A stretch of DNA of 60,949 nucleotides from Bacillus litorisediminis (GTDB taxonomy: Bacteria > Bacillota > Bacilli > Bacillales > JC228): contig NZ_JAKZKT010000027.1 of assembly GCF_022808645.1 (NCBI RefSeq), forward strand, positions 1-60,949. The letters are read 5' to 3'. How positions within the stretch are numbered: position 1 is the stretch's first letter; each line of letters begins with the position of its first letter. Below the pieces are notes generated by a model that saw nothing but the letters and a program-made list of their open reading frames with translations, did no database searches and was not told the origin of the DNA. The position numbers and the translations under genes are program-made. Below, piece after piece: positions 8,329 through 17,198 of the stretch.

Positions 8329-9111
8329 TTATGACCCGGTGGACCGATAATACTTAACACCTTTATGCCACAACAACAGACATGGAATGATAAATAAACA
8401 CCCAAGCACAGGAGTAAACATAAAAATCAGGTCGTTCCCATCCGTTTTACCAAGGAGATAAAGAAGCGGAATATAGTTAACAGTGCCAAAGGGAATAACG
8501 TATGTGAAAAATTTTGCGATCCACTTTTGATAAATATTAAGCGGATATTGCGCCATCTCTCTTCCTCCGTCGGTAAAAATGTTCGTAACCTCTAAACCCT
8601 GAATCGTCCAAAAGCACAAGGTTGCAGCCAGTATGTAAATCCCCGTGAAAATCAAGACCCCGCTTATCACCATAAAGCATAGAGTGAGAACCTTCATTAT
8701 ACTCCAGTCAATGGTTAAATTTGCTAAAGCCCAAATTAAAACTATAATACTTTGCAGGAGCCTCCCGACTCTTGTAAACTCAAATTTCGATCCCAATACT
8801 TGAACGACCGTACTCCTGGGACGGACAAGCAATCGGTCAAAATCGCCATTCACGACTAAATTGGAGAAAGAATCAAATCCGCGCGCAAAGCACTCACTAA
8901 TCGAAAATGCCATATGAATGATCGCGAAACAAAGAGCCACCTCAAAGAATTGCCAGCCTTTAATTTGTCCAAACTGCTCAAACAAAAAATAGAGCCCGGC
9001 GAAAACTGAAAATGGAATAAAAAATTGACCAATAGATAACAGCCAGAATGAGGTACGGTACTGCATTTGGGATTTAAATAGAATTTGTAAATAATAGAAA
9101 TAGAGACTCAA
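8329..9111 (-). CDS. ABC-2 type permease, COG3694-like
   Basis: About 260 residues with six predicted membrane segments. The motif FDSFSNLVVNGDFDRLLVRPRS after the second segment is characteristic of the PF06182 permeases (COG3694). The frame reaches 9138, but both that first codon and residue 10 are TTG. I prefer the TTG at 9111 because AAGGGGGG lies just upstream. It forms a heterodimeric exporter with the permease at 9119 and the ATPase at 9919. The substrate of this family is not known. Confidence 0.85.
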   Translation of the reverse strand: MSLYFYYLQILFKSQMQYRTSFWLLSIGQFFIPFSVFAGLYFLFEQFGQIKGWQFFEVALCFAIIHMAFSISECFARGFDSFSNLVVNGDFDRLLVRPRSTVVQVLGSKFEFTRVGRLLQSIIVLIWALANLTIDWSIMKVLTLCFMVISGVLIFTGIYILAATLCFWTIQGLEVTNIFTDGGREMAQYPLNIYQKWIAKFFTYVIPFGTVNYIPLLYLLGKTDGNDLIFMFTPVLGCLFIIPCLLLWHKGVKYYRSTGS

Positions 9112-9118
9112 TCTTATT

Positions 9119-9922
9119 CTACCCCCCTTGTACAACAACCCGTTTCAATACATGTCGCATCGCCATTCTGCCGAAGATCAACAAAACCAACAGCCAAATC
9201 AATTGAAACATGATTCCTTGGATTGCCTCATCTTGCGGAATATGTCCGGAATAGACACGAAAAGGAAAATCAGCTGTAAAGTGAAAGGGCAGTGCGTAAG
9301 CAATCGATTGCAGCCAGTCTGGCATCAGCGGCAGCGGGATAATTAAGCCTGCAAAAAATTCCCCGGCCACGCCAAACACCAACAGAGAACCAATAGGAGA
9401 CATCGTGATGAACACGGATATATAAATAATCATAGAAATAGCGACAAGAAGAAGCAGTCCAAATGTAACAGATAACACAAATAACAGACCGGATGTCAGA
9501 CTTGGAGGAAAAGTCATGTTGTATGGCCAAGGCAGCAAAAAGGCCACAATCAGAATTGGAAAACAACGAAGAAAAGCACTCGACAAACGCTGAGCTAAAA
9601 GCTTGGCATACCAGAATGTATATAAATCAGACGGGCGGCAAAGTTCATAGGCAATATTTCCACTCGTAATCAACTGAAAAAGCTCTTGATCCCGAAACCA
9701 TAACGCGATAAAAGCAAGCAATGACTGCTGCAGCCAAATATAGGTGATAATCTCTTTTAATGACATCGGCGGGGAAACAATCGCATTTTCATAAAACGCC
9801 TCAAAAATCATAATGTACATAAAACCCCAGAAAAATTGGGTTGCCACTCCAGCGAGGGCAGCTGCCCGGTACTGCAAACCAATCATCAGCCGCAACTTTA
9901 AGACAGAGTAATATACGTTCAT
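9119..9922 (-). CDS. ABC-2 type permease, COG4587-like
   Basis: 267 residues with six predicted membrane segments. LFQLITSGNIAYELCRPSDLY matches the conserved cytoplasmic loop of the partner permease type (COG4587). It overlaps the ATPase gene by 4 bp and is followed 7 bp later by the second permease, so all three are made from one message. Confidence 0.86.
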   Translation of the reverse strand: MNVYYSVLKLRLMIGLQYRAAALAGVATQFFWGFMYIMIFEAFYENAIVSPPMSLKEIITYIWLQQSLLAFIALWFRDQELFQLITSGNIAYELCRPSDLYTFWYAKLLAQRLSSAFLRCFPILIVAFLLPWPYNMTFPPSLTSGLLFVLSVTFGLLLLVAISMIIYISVFITMSPIGSLLVFGVAGEFFAGLIIPLPLMPDWLQSIAYALPFHFTADFPFRVYSGHIPQDEAIQGIMFQLIWLLVLLIFGRMAMRHVLKRVVVQGG

Positions 9923-10896
9923 ATTTGATACTCCTTATAAAGCTCTACAATCATTTCCTCAATCGGCCTTGCTTCAATACTCACATCAATTAGTGCAAGC
10001 TTTTGCGACAATTGGGCGATTATATCTGAGGTAGAATGGCTGCTTGTATCCACACTTAAAATCGCACGCTGCGGTGACCAAGAGAGTACAGTAGCACCTT
10101 TAATTTGAAAAGACACTTGATTGTCCTGATAGTCAACCGTGATGGTCTTATTCTTACCAAAGCGTTTACGTAATGTTTCTATACTGCCATCATATAAAAG
10201 CGTTCCTTTTCCTATTAAGATTACCCGATCAGCTAGAGCCTCAATGTCACTCATATCGTGAGTCGTGAGAATCACGGTAACCCCTTTTTCCTTATTTATT
10301 TTTTTGATAAAATCGCGAACCGCTATTTTGGAAACGGCATCGAGTCCGATCGTCGGTTCATCTAAAAATAAAATCTTCGGACTATGTAGCAATGAGGCTG
10401 CAATTTCGCAGCGCATACGCTGTCCCAAACTGAGCTGTCTGACAGGAGAATCGATAAAAGCCTCTAATTCTAGTGCTTCAACAAGCAAATCTACGTTATG
10501 TTTATACTCATCCTCTGGCACTCTATAAATTTCACGCAGCAACTCAAACGAATCGATTACGGGAACATCCCACCATAATTGTGATCGCTGTCCAAATACG
10601 ACCCCGATATTCCTGACGAATGGAACACGTTCTTTCCATGGAGTATAGCCCATAATCGTACAATTTCCTGAATCCGGCATCAGGATTCCGCTCATAATCT
10701 TAATCGTCGTCGATTTCCCCGCCCCATTTGGACCAATGTAGCCTACAACCTCGCCAGATTGGATTGAGAACGAAATATCATTAAGTGCGTGAATAATGGT
10801 GCGTTCCCGGTAAAAAAGTGATTTGGCTGCCTGCAACAGTCCCGAGGTCCGTTTTGCTACCTTATAAGTCTTACTAATTCCTTCTAAACGGATCAA
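9919..10896 (-). CDS. ABC transporter ATP-binding protein, COG4586-like
   Basis: 325 residues. Walker A is GPNGAGKST near residue 58, the signature is LSLGQRMRCEIA near 155, Walker B is ILFLDEP, and the H-loop is LTTHD. The extended N-terminus and the roughly 80-residue C-terminal extension are typical of COG4586 ATPases that pair with the two PF06182 permeases. It energises the exporter encoded at 8329-9922. A few AT-rich promoter-like stretches lie upstream of 10896, but I could not fix a promoter. Confidence 0.93.
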   Translation of the reverse strand: MIRLEGISKTYKVAKRTSGLLQAAKSLFYRERTIIHALNDISFSIQSGEVVGYIGPNGAGKSTTIKIMSGILMPDSGNCTIMGYTPWKERVPFVRNIGVVFGQRSQLWWDVPVIDSFELLREIYRVPEDEYKHNVDLLVEALELEAFIDSPVRQLSLGQRMRCEIAASLLHSPKILFLDEPTIGLDAVSKIAVRDFIKKINKEKGVTVILTTHDMSDIEALADRVILIGKGTLLYDGSIETLRKRFGKNKTITVDYQDNQVSFQIKGATVLSWSPQRAILSVDTSSHSTSDIIAQLSQKLALIDVSIEARPIEEMIVELYKEYQI

Positions 10897-11072
10897 CTTC
10901 TCCCCTCCCTTTTCATAGAACGAGAGAAAATAGTATCACCAAAATTTAACATCTGTCAATCACTTTTTGAATTTTGAAAATAAAAATGTGAGTTCATTCA
11001 ATATATAAATCATTATGGTTTGATCATTATCTGTGTTAAACTAAAAAAAATCCAGATGAAATGAGGGTAGGC

Positions 11073-11234
11073 ATGTTAAAAAAAATATTGAAACAGCTGA
11101 AACAAATGTCTCATGGCAGCAGTGAAAGAAGACATGGTCATTATCATCGAGGAAGCAGCAGTCATCGCGGGTATAAACGATACCCAATGAGCGGAAGCGA
11201 CCGCTATAAAAGAAAAGGCAGAAGCAGCAGTTAA
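11073..11234 (+). CDS. Small, very basic Ser/His/Arg-rich protein (53 aa)
   Basis: It starts MLKKILKQLKQMSHGSSERR and continues with His-, Ser-, Arg- and Tyr-rich sequence to the end GRSSS. It is preceded by GAGGGTAG at normal spacing. An amphipathic N-terminal helix is followed by a low-complexity basic tail. The stop lies only 11 bp from the 3' end of the convergent YbdM-like kinase gene. I recognise no domain. The abundance of Ser and Tyr in a basic context makes it a plausible kinase substrate or nucleic-acid-binding peptide, but that is inference. Confidence 0.65.
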   Translation: MLKKILKQLKQMSHGSSERRHGHYHRGSSSHRGYKRYPMSGSDRYKRKGRSSS

Positions 11235-11245
11235 TCTACCTTTAC

Positions 11246-12037
11246 CTAGTTGATATCTTGTTGTCCTGCTTTAAGTGCAGCCCGAAGGTCGACTAATATT
11301 TCACGGCTATTTGAGTATGTCTCTTTAGTGCCTAATAGCCTTTTTAGCAGAAAAACCGTTTCTTTTTCTAATGAAAGTTCTTCCTTCCAGGGAAGAGCTT
11401 TTTTCTTTTCGGAGGAGTACGTCGTATAAAGCAAATATAAAAGTATTTCCCCAAGATCATAGTAGTCCTGTTGCTTGAGCTCTTGTATTTTTTGCTGATT
11501 TAGCTCATTGTTCAATACTCGCTTAGATAAACCAAAATCGATTAAATATGGATGATTTTTTTTCATAATAATATTGGGAATGCGGAGATCCCGATGGTAA
11601 ATGCTATTGAAATGGAGTTCTTTTACGATTTCCAGCAGCTCAGCAAGAATAAGCAGAGACTCTTTTTCTTTAAAGGTTTTTTTCTTTTCAAAAATCAGAT
11701 CTTCGAGATTGTCCCCTTCTATAAAACTCATTACATAAAAATAGTTCCCGTTACCTGTAAAAGTTTCATAAACGGCTGGTACACGGGGATGGTTTAAGGA
11801 ACGCATAACCTTAATTTCATTTTCAAACAGTTCTATTTCTCTTCTCTTCTTTCGTTTACTAGGTCTAAGCTGTTTAATGACTTTATTCTCTAAGGTCTTT
11901 AAATCTTTACAAAGATAAACAATGCCGTAGCTGCCTGTCCCCAGAACTCTTAAAACCTCAAAACGATCATTTAAAGTTGACCCTGCTTCAATGGGTATAT
12001 CTACAAAAAACTGATACAATTTTCGAATTGAACGCAA
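11246..12037 (-). CDS. Ser/Thr protein kinase, YbdM-like
   Basis: About 263 residues, a cytoplasmic Hanks-type kinase domain without sensor or membrane part. Visible are the glycine loop GTGSYGIVYLCKD, the HRD motif as HRDLRIPNII, and the DFG motif as LIDFGLSK; the catalytic Lys is in KVIKQLRPSK. Arg replaces the usual Lys at the HRD+2 position (HRDLR), which may lower activity. The frame begins at 12055 with GTG, but AGGAG is better placed for the TTG at 12037, giving MRSIRKLYQFF. It resembles B. subtilis YbdM in size and in the opening. Confidence 0.85.
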   Translation of the reverse strand: MRSIRKLYQFFVDIPIEAGSTLNDRFEVLRVLGTGSYGIVYLCKDLKTLENKVIKQLRPSKRKKRREIELFENEIKVMRSLNHPRVPAVYETFTGNGNYFYVMSFIEGDNLEDLIFEKKKTFKEKESLLILAELLEIVKELHFNSIYHRDLRIPNIIMKKNHPYLIDFGLSKRVLNNELNQQKIQELKQQDYYDLGEILLYLLYTTYSSEKKKALPWKEELSLEKETVFLLKRLLGTKETYSNSREILVDLRAALKAGQQDIN

Positions 12038-12120
12038 AATGAAAACTCTCCTCACCTTTTAGTTACGCTATTATATCAAAATTAATCCTTATTTAGCTTA
12101 TAATAAAGATTTTAACTATC

Positions 12121-12350
12121 GAGACAGATTTTGACCGATAGGACAGGATTTTGATTTATAGAACCTAGTTTAGACTTATAAACCAAGATTCTGACCCGAA
12201 GAAATTTACTTTGATTGATAGAATATCGGATGAGACCGATAGAATCGCTTATTTGACCGATAGACACCTGATTTTGACCCATAGAACAGGATCTTGACTC
12301 GTAAAAAACGATTTTCACCGATAGAACCATATTTTGACTGATAGATCCTC
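12121..12350. repeat. Degenerate 20-bp tandem array, about 11 units
   Basis: The word TTTTGAC(C/T)GATAGAAC recurs with changes at about 12131, 12151, 12171, 12191, 12211, 12232, 12253, 12274, 12294, 12314 and 12334, giving a period of 20-21 bp. It fills most of the gene-free stretch between the kinase start and the fruA terminator. The minus-strand frame across it (12112-12330) is repeat-derived and not a gene. Confidence 0.85.
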
Positions 12351-12429
12351 AGCTATTCGCCTTATAAACAGAAGATTTATCGAGTTCCACCAAAAATACA
12401 GATTCCGTAAATCCGCATCCCGAAACAAA

Positions 12430-12462
12430 AGTAAAGACACAGCCTGATATGCGCTGTGCCTC
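12430..12462 (-). terminator. Terminator of the fru operon
   Basis: On the minus strand GGCACAGC pairs with GCTGTGTC across a 9-base loop and is followed by TTTACTTTT. It lies 10 bp beyond the fruA stop. Confidence 0.8.
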
Positions 12463-12472
12463 TGCTCATAAT

Positions 12473-14350
12473 CTATTTAACTTCCTTTTTTAAAACGCCT
12501 AACAGGATTGCCGTAATGACTGCTCCTATTAAAATTGCGAGAACGTATAAGAATGGGTTCCCTTCGATCAAAGGTATAACAAATATACCGCCGTGTGGGG
12601 CTGGCAATCCAATTTCGAAAAGCATAGATAGGGCACCAGCCACTGCTGAACCGACAACAATGGAAGGAATTACGCGACCAGGGTCAGCGGCTGCAAAAGG
12701 AATTGCACCCTCCGTGATAAATGATGCACCCATAATATAATTTGTTTTTCCTGCTTCCCTTTCTTGCTTTGTGAATTTTCTGCGGAAAAATGTTGTTGCT
12801 AATGCAATTCCTAGCGGCGGAACCATTCCTCCAGCCATAATCGCCGCATGTGGTGTTAAAACCCCATCTGCAATCATTGCTATACCAAAAGTATAGGCAG
12901 CTTTATTAATCGGACCACCCATGTCGATCGCCATCATACCGCCAAGAATCAATCCCAAAATAACTGCATTGGTTGTTCCCATTCCGGCTAACCATCCGCC
13001 AAGTGCCGTGTTAAATGCGGCTACTGGCTTATCCACTACAAAAAACATTACCATCCCAGTAATAAACATAGCCAACACTGGGTAAAGCAAAATAGTTTTA
13101 ATACCTTCTAATGACTTCGGTAAGCCTTGTAATACTTTTTTTAGCAGAATCACTACATAACCCGCTAGAAAACCTGCAATTAAACCGCCTAAAAATCCAG
13201 ATCCGCCTTGCGCTGCCATAAATCCGCCGACCATACCTGGAGCTAAACCCGGCCGATCCGCTATACTCATCGCAATAAACCCAGCTAAAACCGGAACCAT
13301 TAATCCAAATGCATTACCGCCGCCAATCGTATTTAACGCCTCTGCAAATCGGTTATAATTTTCATCCCCAGGTAAATGAGACGTAATACCAAAAATAAAT
13401 CCGATGGCGATTAATATACCTCCGCCCACAACGAATGGGAGCATATGTGATACACCATTCATCAGATGCTTATAAAATGCATGCTGGCCAGTTGAACTGC
13501 CACCCGCTGATTCGTCTTCTGACTTATCCTCCCCGCCTCTATAAATGGGAGCATTGTCACTAAGTGCTTTTTCAATTAATTCCTGCGGTCTGCGGATTCC
13601 ATCAGCCACTCCTGTCTGGATCACTTTTTTCCCTTTAAAGCGATCCATATCTACCTTTGTATCAGCAGCAACAATAATAGCATCTGCTTCCTTTATCTCG
13701 TCAGCTGTCAGGACATTTTTTGCACCGCCAGAGCCGCGTGTCTCTACCTTTATGTTGACACCTAATTCATTCGCCTTTGCCTTTAAGGCATCAGCCGCCA
13801 TATACGTATGAGCAATTCCGGTTGGACAAGCCGTTACGGCAAGAATTTTTTTACCGTTCAGCCCTTCAGAATCCCTGCTCTCCTCCGCTAATCTTTCCTT
13901 TTCTTTTTCGTCTATCGCTGAGAGAACATCCTCTGCTGTTTTAGCGTCGAGTAACTGCTGTCTAAATGACAGATCCATAAGCATTGAGGACAATCTAGCC
14001 AACGTTTCTAGATGATCACTATTTGCGCCTTCACTGGCTGCAATCATAAAAAATAAGTGGCTTGGCTGATTGTCTAGAGCTTCATAGTCCACTCCCGCCC
14101 GTGATCTTCCAAATGCAATCGACGGTACTTTAACAGCACTGGTTTTTGCATGAGGGATTGCAATCCCCTCTCCGATTCCTGTCGTGCTTTGAGCTTCTCT
14201 CGCTAAGATTTCCTCTTTAAATTTCTCTTTATCTGCTAATCTCCCAGCTGAATCAAGAACATCGGCCAATTCATCAATAACAGCCAGTTTGGTACTAGAC
14301 TTTAAATCTAATACAATCGTATCTTTCTTTAGCAATTCAGTAATCTTCAT
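12473..14350 (-). CDS. fruA: PTS fructose-specific EIIABC
   Basis: 625 residues in the order EIIA (His67 in EGIAIPHAKT), EIIB (Cys175 in AVTACPTGIAHTY) and EIIC (about 290-625 with many membrane segments). It imports fructose as fructose 1-phosphate, which FruK then phosphorylates. Domain order and size match Bacillus FruA. It is the last gene of fruR-fruK-fruA, 12 bp after fruK. Confidence 0.97.
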   Translation of the reverse strand: MKITELLKKDTIVLDLKSSTKLAVIDELADVLDSAGRLADKEKFKEEILAREAQSTTGIGEGIAIPHAKTSAVKVPSIAFGRSRAGVDYEALDNQPSHLFFMIAASEGANSDHLETLARLSSMLMDLSFRQQLLDAKTAEDVLSAIDEKEKERLAEESRDSEGLNGKKILAVTACPTGIAHTYMAADALKAKANELGVNIKVETRGSGGAKNVLTADEIKEADAIIVAADTKVDMDRFKGKKVIQTGVADGIRRPQELIEKALSDNAPIYRGGEDKSEDESAGGSSTGQHAFYKHLMNGVSHMLPFVVGGGILIAIGFIFGITSHLPGDENYNRFAEALNTIGGGNAFGLMVPVLAGFIAMSIADRPGLAPGMVGGFMAAQGGSGFLGGLIAGFLAGYVVILLKKVLQGLPKSLEGIKTILLYPVLAMFITGMVMFFVVDKPVAAFNTALGGWLAGMGTTNAVILGLILGGMMAIDMGGPINKAAYTFGIAMIADGVLTPHAAIMAGGMVPPLGIALATTFFRRKFTKQEREAGKTNYIMGASFITEGAIPFAAADPGRVIPSIVVGSAVAGALSMLFEIGLPAPHGGIFVIPLIEGNPFLYVLAILIGAVITAILLGVLKKEVK

Positions 14351-14362
14351 CCTTTTGACTCC

Positions 14363-15280
14363 TTAATGTATGATTTCAATCTCTATTTGCGGGAGTATGC
14401 TTTCCACTTCATCCTGTTTACATAAATCCATCGAAAATGCAGTTGCAGTGCCTGAGGCTGCCCCATAACGAAATGCTGCGATCACGTCCTTATTATTCAA
14501 ATAAGAAGCAAGGAAGCCTGCTACAGTGGAGTCACCAGCACCAACAGAGCTTCTGACATCACCCTTAGGTACTTTCGCATAAGCCATTATTTCATGATTT
14601 ATAAAAATAGCTCCATTTCCGCCCATTGATACGATGACATTTTCGGCACCCCTTCCGAGCAATTCTTTTCCAGCCTTTATCGCTTCCTCTTTAGAATGGA
14701 TTTCAATCCCAAGAAGCTCACCTAGTTCATATTGGTTCGGCTTGATTAAAAACGGGCGATATTTTAAAAGATCTAGCAAAGAAGATTCGGAAATATCTGC
14801 AATAAAAGGCACCTCTCTTTTCTTGCAGATTGCTGCTATCTCTTCATAGGTATGGTCGGAAACCGAAGAAGGAATGCTGCCTGAAATGATTAAATAATCA
14901 TTTTTAGTCAAGCTATTAATTTTTAATAAAAATGCATCTTCTGCTTCTTTGGAAATATAGACACCATTCCCATTAATCTCTGTTTCTTCTAAATTTGTTT
15001 TTATTTTAACATTGATCCTAGTTGGTTCATTATGCTCAATAAAATCAAACAGTACTCCTCTCTTTTTTAGGCAGTCTTTCAAAAACTCTCCTGTGAAACC
15101 GCCAACAAATCCAAGTGCTATACTATCGATACCTAAGTTCTTTAAAACTAAGGAAACATTGATTCCTTTCCCTCCAGGGTAAAAGGCCGTCGTCTCTGGA
15201 CGGTTTAACTTCCCAATGTGTAGTTCATTGGCTCCGATTTTATAATCAATAGATGGATTTAACGTACATGTATAAATCAT
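14363..15280 (-). CDS. fruK: 1-phosphofructokinase
   Basis: 305 residues of the PfkB/ribokinase family. The sugar-binding motif YPGGKGINVSLVL lies near residue 35 and the ATP/anion-hole signature SVGAGDSTVAGF near residue 250, with the catalytic Asp intact. It converts fructose 1-phosphate to fructose 1,6-bisphosphate. Its start overlaps the fruR stop by 4 bp, indicating translational coupling. Confidence 0.96.
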   Translation of the reverse strand: MIYTCTLNPSIDYKIGANELHIGKLNRPETTAFYPGGKGINVSLVLKNLGIDSIALGFVGGFTGEFLKDCLKKRGVLFDFIEHNEPTRINVKIKTNLEETEINGNGVYISKEAEDAFLLKINSLTKNDYLIISGSIPSSVSDHTYEEIAAICKKREVPFIADISESSLLDLLKYRPFLIKPNQYELGELLGIEIHSKEEAIKAGKELLGRGAENVIVSMGGNGAIFINHEIMAYAKVPKGDVRSSVGAGDSTVAGFLASYLNNKDVIAAFRYGAASGTATAFSMDLCKQDEVESILPQIEIEIIH

Positions 15281-16029
15281 TCTGTCACTACCTCGATGTT
15301 TGTTTTTTTCCGAAACTCTTCAATCGTTTCGGGGTCTGTCTCATTGGTTATGATGGTTGCCTCTTCTAAATCTGCCACTTTCGAAAATGTAACCTCGTGA
15401 AATTTAGTGTGATCTGCAAGAACAAAAACATTTTGACCCAAGTTGATGGCGGTCGCTTTTACCGCTGCCTCTTCCGGGTCGGGAGTTGTATACCCGTAAT
15501 CAACATGGATACCATTAACTCCTAAAAAAATCTTATCAAATCTATATTTATTTAAACTATCGATCGCACCATGGCCAATGAGTGCTCTAGTTTTTTGCTT
15601 TATGCACCCGCCAACCAAATAGGTATTTATATTCTTAGCTAACAGCTGCTCCAAATGAGTTAATCCATTCGTTACGACCGTTAAGTCATGAGCAGAAATG
15701 TAAGGGATCATTTGATTTATTGTGGTACCTGCATCCAAATAGATACAATCTCCATCTTTTATCAGCGTAGCGGCATATTTCGCAATCCGGTCTTTCTCTT
15801 CCAGATTTTTCGTTAACTTTTCATCAATACTTAGCTCTTCTTTCTTCTGATTTAATAAAGAAGCTCCTCCATGTACACGTTTTAACTTTTTCTTTCTCTC
15901 CAATTGACTTAAATCACGCCGGATTGTCGACTCTGAAGAAGACAGAACTTCAACTAATTCCTGGATTCTTACTATTTTTTTTGTCTCTAACAGCTCTAGA
16001 ATAATCCGATGTCTTTCTTCCGTTAGCAT
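15277..16029 (-). CDS. fruR: DeoR-family fructose operon repressor
   Basis: 250 residues. The N-terminal HTH is MLTEERHRIILELL followed by SSSESTIRRDLSQLE, and the C-terminal part is the DeoRC sugar-phosphate sensor (GDCIYLDAGTT, VVTNGLTHLEQL, VNGIHVDYGYT). The frame extends to 16080, but GGAGGAATTACG precedes the ATG at 16027-16029, which I take as the start. DeoR regulators of this kind respond to fructose 1-phosphate. It is the first gene of its operon and probably controls it. Confidence 0.94.
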   Translation of the reverse strand: MLTEERHRIILELLETKKIVRIQELVEVLSSSESTIRRDLSQLERKKKLKRVHGGASLLNQKKEELSIDEKLTKNLEEKDRIAKYAATLIKDGDCIYLDAGTTINQMIPYISAHDLTVVTNGLTHLEQLLAKNINTYLVGGCIKQKTRALIGHGAIDSLNKYRFDKIFLGVNGIHVDYGYTTPDPEEAAVKATAINLGQNVFVLADHTKFHEVTFSKVADLEEATIITNETDPETIEEFRKKTNIEVVTE

Positions 16030-16142
16030 CGTAATTCCTCCAAAATTTTTCTGAAACTCTTTCAAAACAGTCAATTTCAATCAAAATCTTTATGTCTACG
16101 AAAAATAATCATACCGCTTATTCGAACCGTATCTCCGTTACA

Positions 16143-16171
16143 ATATTAACTTAAGCGGTTTCACAATTCAA
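16143..16171 (-). promoter_or_regulatory. fru operon promoter with cre-like site
   Basis: Minus-strand -35 TTGAAT (16166-16171) and -10 TAATAT (16143-16148) are 17 bp apart. Between them lies TGAAACCGCTTAAG (16150-16163), which matches the CcpA cre consensus at 12 of 14 positions, so CcpA could block the promoter directly. Upstream, 16171-16200 holds repeated TTCA/TGAA words (for example TTCATTCATTTTT) that are candidates for FruR binding. Confidence 0.65.
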
Positions 16172-16286
16172 TCATTTTCTTTCAAATTCATTCATTTTTA
16201 GTCATACCATTTCATGTAAATTTAAAAATACCAATGCCTAATAGTCTGATATACTAGATAACAAACTCAAAACGGAGAGGAAACCT

Positions 16287-16976
16287 ATGAAAAAATACAA
16301 AACTTTATTTTTTGATTTGGACGATACTTTACTTGATTTTGAAGCGGCTGAAGACGCAGCCTTGCAATCGCTTTTCAAAGATCAAAATTTACAGTTATCT
16401 CCTGAGATCAAAGCGAATTATCAAAAAATAAACCAAGCGCTTTGGAAAGCCTATGAAGAAGGGAAAATAGATCGGGATGAAGTGATCAATACCCGCTTTT
16501 CCCTTTTATTTAAGGAATACGGTTTAGAGGTTGATGGGGCTGAAATAGAAAAGAACTATCGCCGTTACTTAGAGGAGGGTCATCAGCTGATAGACGGGGC
16601 ACTGGAGTTAATTTCAAAATTACAAAATCACTTTGATTTATACGTTGTAACCAATGGAGTTTCCCAAACTCAATATAAACGCTTAACAAATTCCGGACTG
16701 CATCCATTGTTTAAAGATATTTTTGTATCGGAGGATACCGGCTATCAAAAACCGATGAAGGAGTTCTTTGATTATGTCTTTGCACGAATTCCTGAGTTTT
16801 CTGCAGAACAGGGTTTAATAATTGGCGATTCCTTAACTTCCGATATTAAAGGCGGCTATTTATCAGGTATGGATACGTGCTGGTTTAATCCTACGAAAAA
16901 GCCGAACCATACTGATATAATCCCCACCTATGAAATCAAGGAACTCCGTGAGTTGTATCAGATTCTAGAGTCATAA
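16287..16976 (+). CDS. YjjG-family noncanonical pyrimidine nucleotidase (HAD)
   Basis: 229 residues. Motif I is FFDLDDTLLDFEAAEDAA (nucleophile Asp10, acid/base Asp12), motif II is VVTNG, motif III includes YQKP, and motif IV is IIGDSLTSDIKGG. Length and the DFEAAE stretch fit YjjG/YfnB nucleotidases, which dephosphorylate noncanonical pyrimidine nucleoside monophosphates. AACGGAGAGG precedes the ATG. It is a single gene with its own terminator. Confidence 0.88.
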   Translation: MKKYKTLFFDLDDTLLDFEAAEDAALQSLFKDQNLQLSPEIKANYQKINQALWKAYEEGKIDRDEVINTRFSLLFKEYGLEVDGAEIEKNYRRYLEEGHQLIDGALELISKLQNHFDLYVVTNGVSQTQYKRLTNSGLHPLFKDIFVSEDTGYQKPMKEFFDYVFARIPEFSAEQGLIIGDSLTSDIKGGYLSGMDTCWFNPTKKPNHTDIIPTYEIKELRELYQILES

Positions 16977-16988
16977 AAATTCAAAAAT

Positions 16989-17030
16989 ACGTTATATCTT
17001 ATCCTTACAGATTTGATATAACGTTTTTTT
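16989..17030 (+). terminator. Terminator after the HAD gene
   Basis: ACGTTATATC (16989-16998) pairs perfectly with GATATAACGT (17015-17024), followed by seven T. Confidence 0.9.
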
Positions 17031-17198
17031 AATTCAAATTTTTTTTAGAGAAAATTCAATTTACCCCATAAAGGATAAAAAAACAGTAAATGGATAAACA
17101 GATTATTGCAGTCATATTTTGGTTCTTTTCAAGCTTCTCCATATTTTCTGCACATTTTCTTTATATGCTATTTTCAAACAACAAAGGAGGAAATCTAT

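Noticed and set aside
12112-12330. 72-codon minus-strand frame
   Set aside because: It is made of the 20-bp tandem repeat and has no family match.
17106-17198. N-terminal extension of the DUF1541 lipoprotein
   Set aside because: It has no ribosome binding site, and the lipobox signal fits only the GTG start at 17199.
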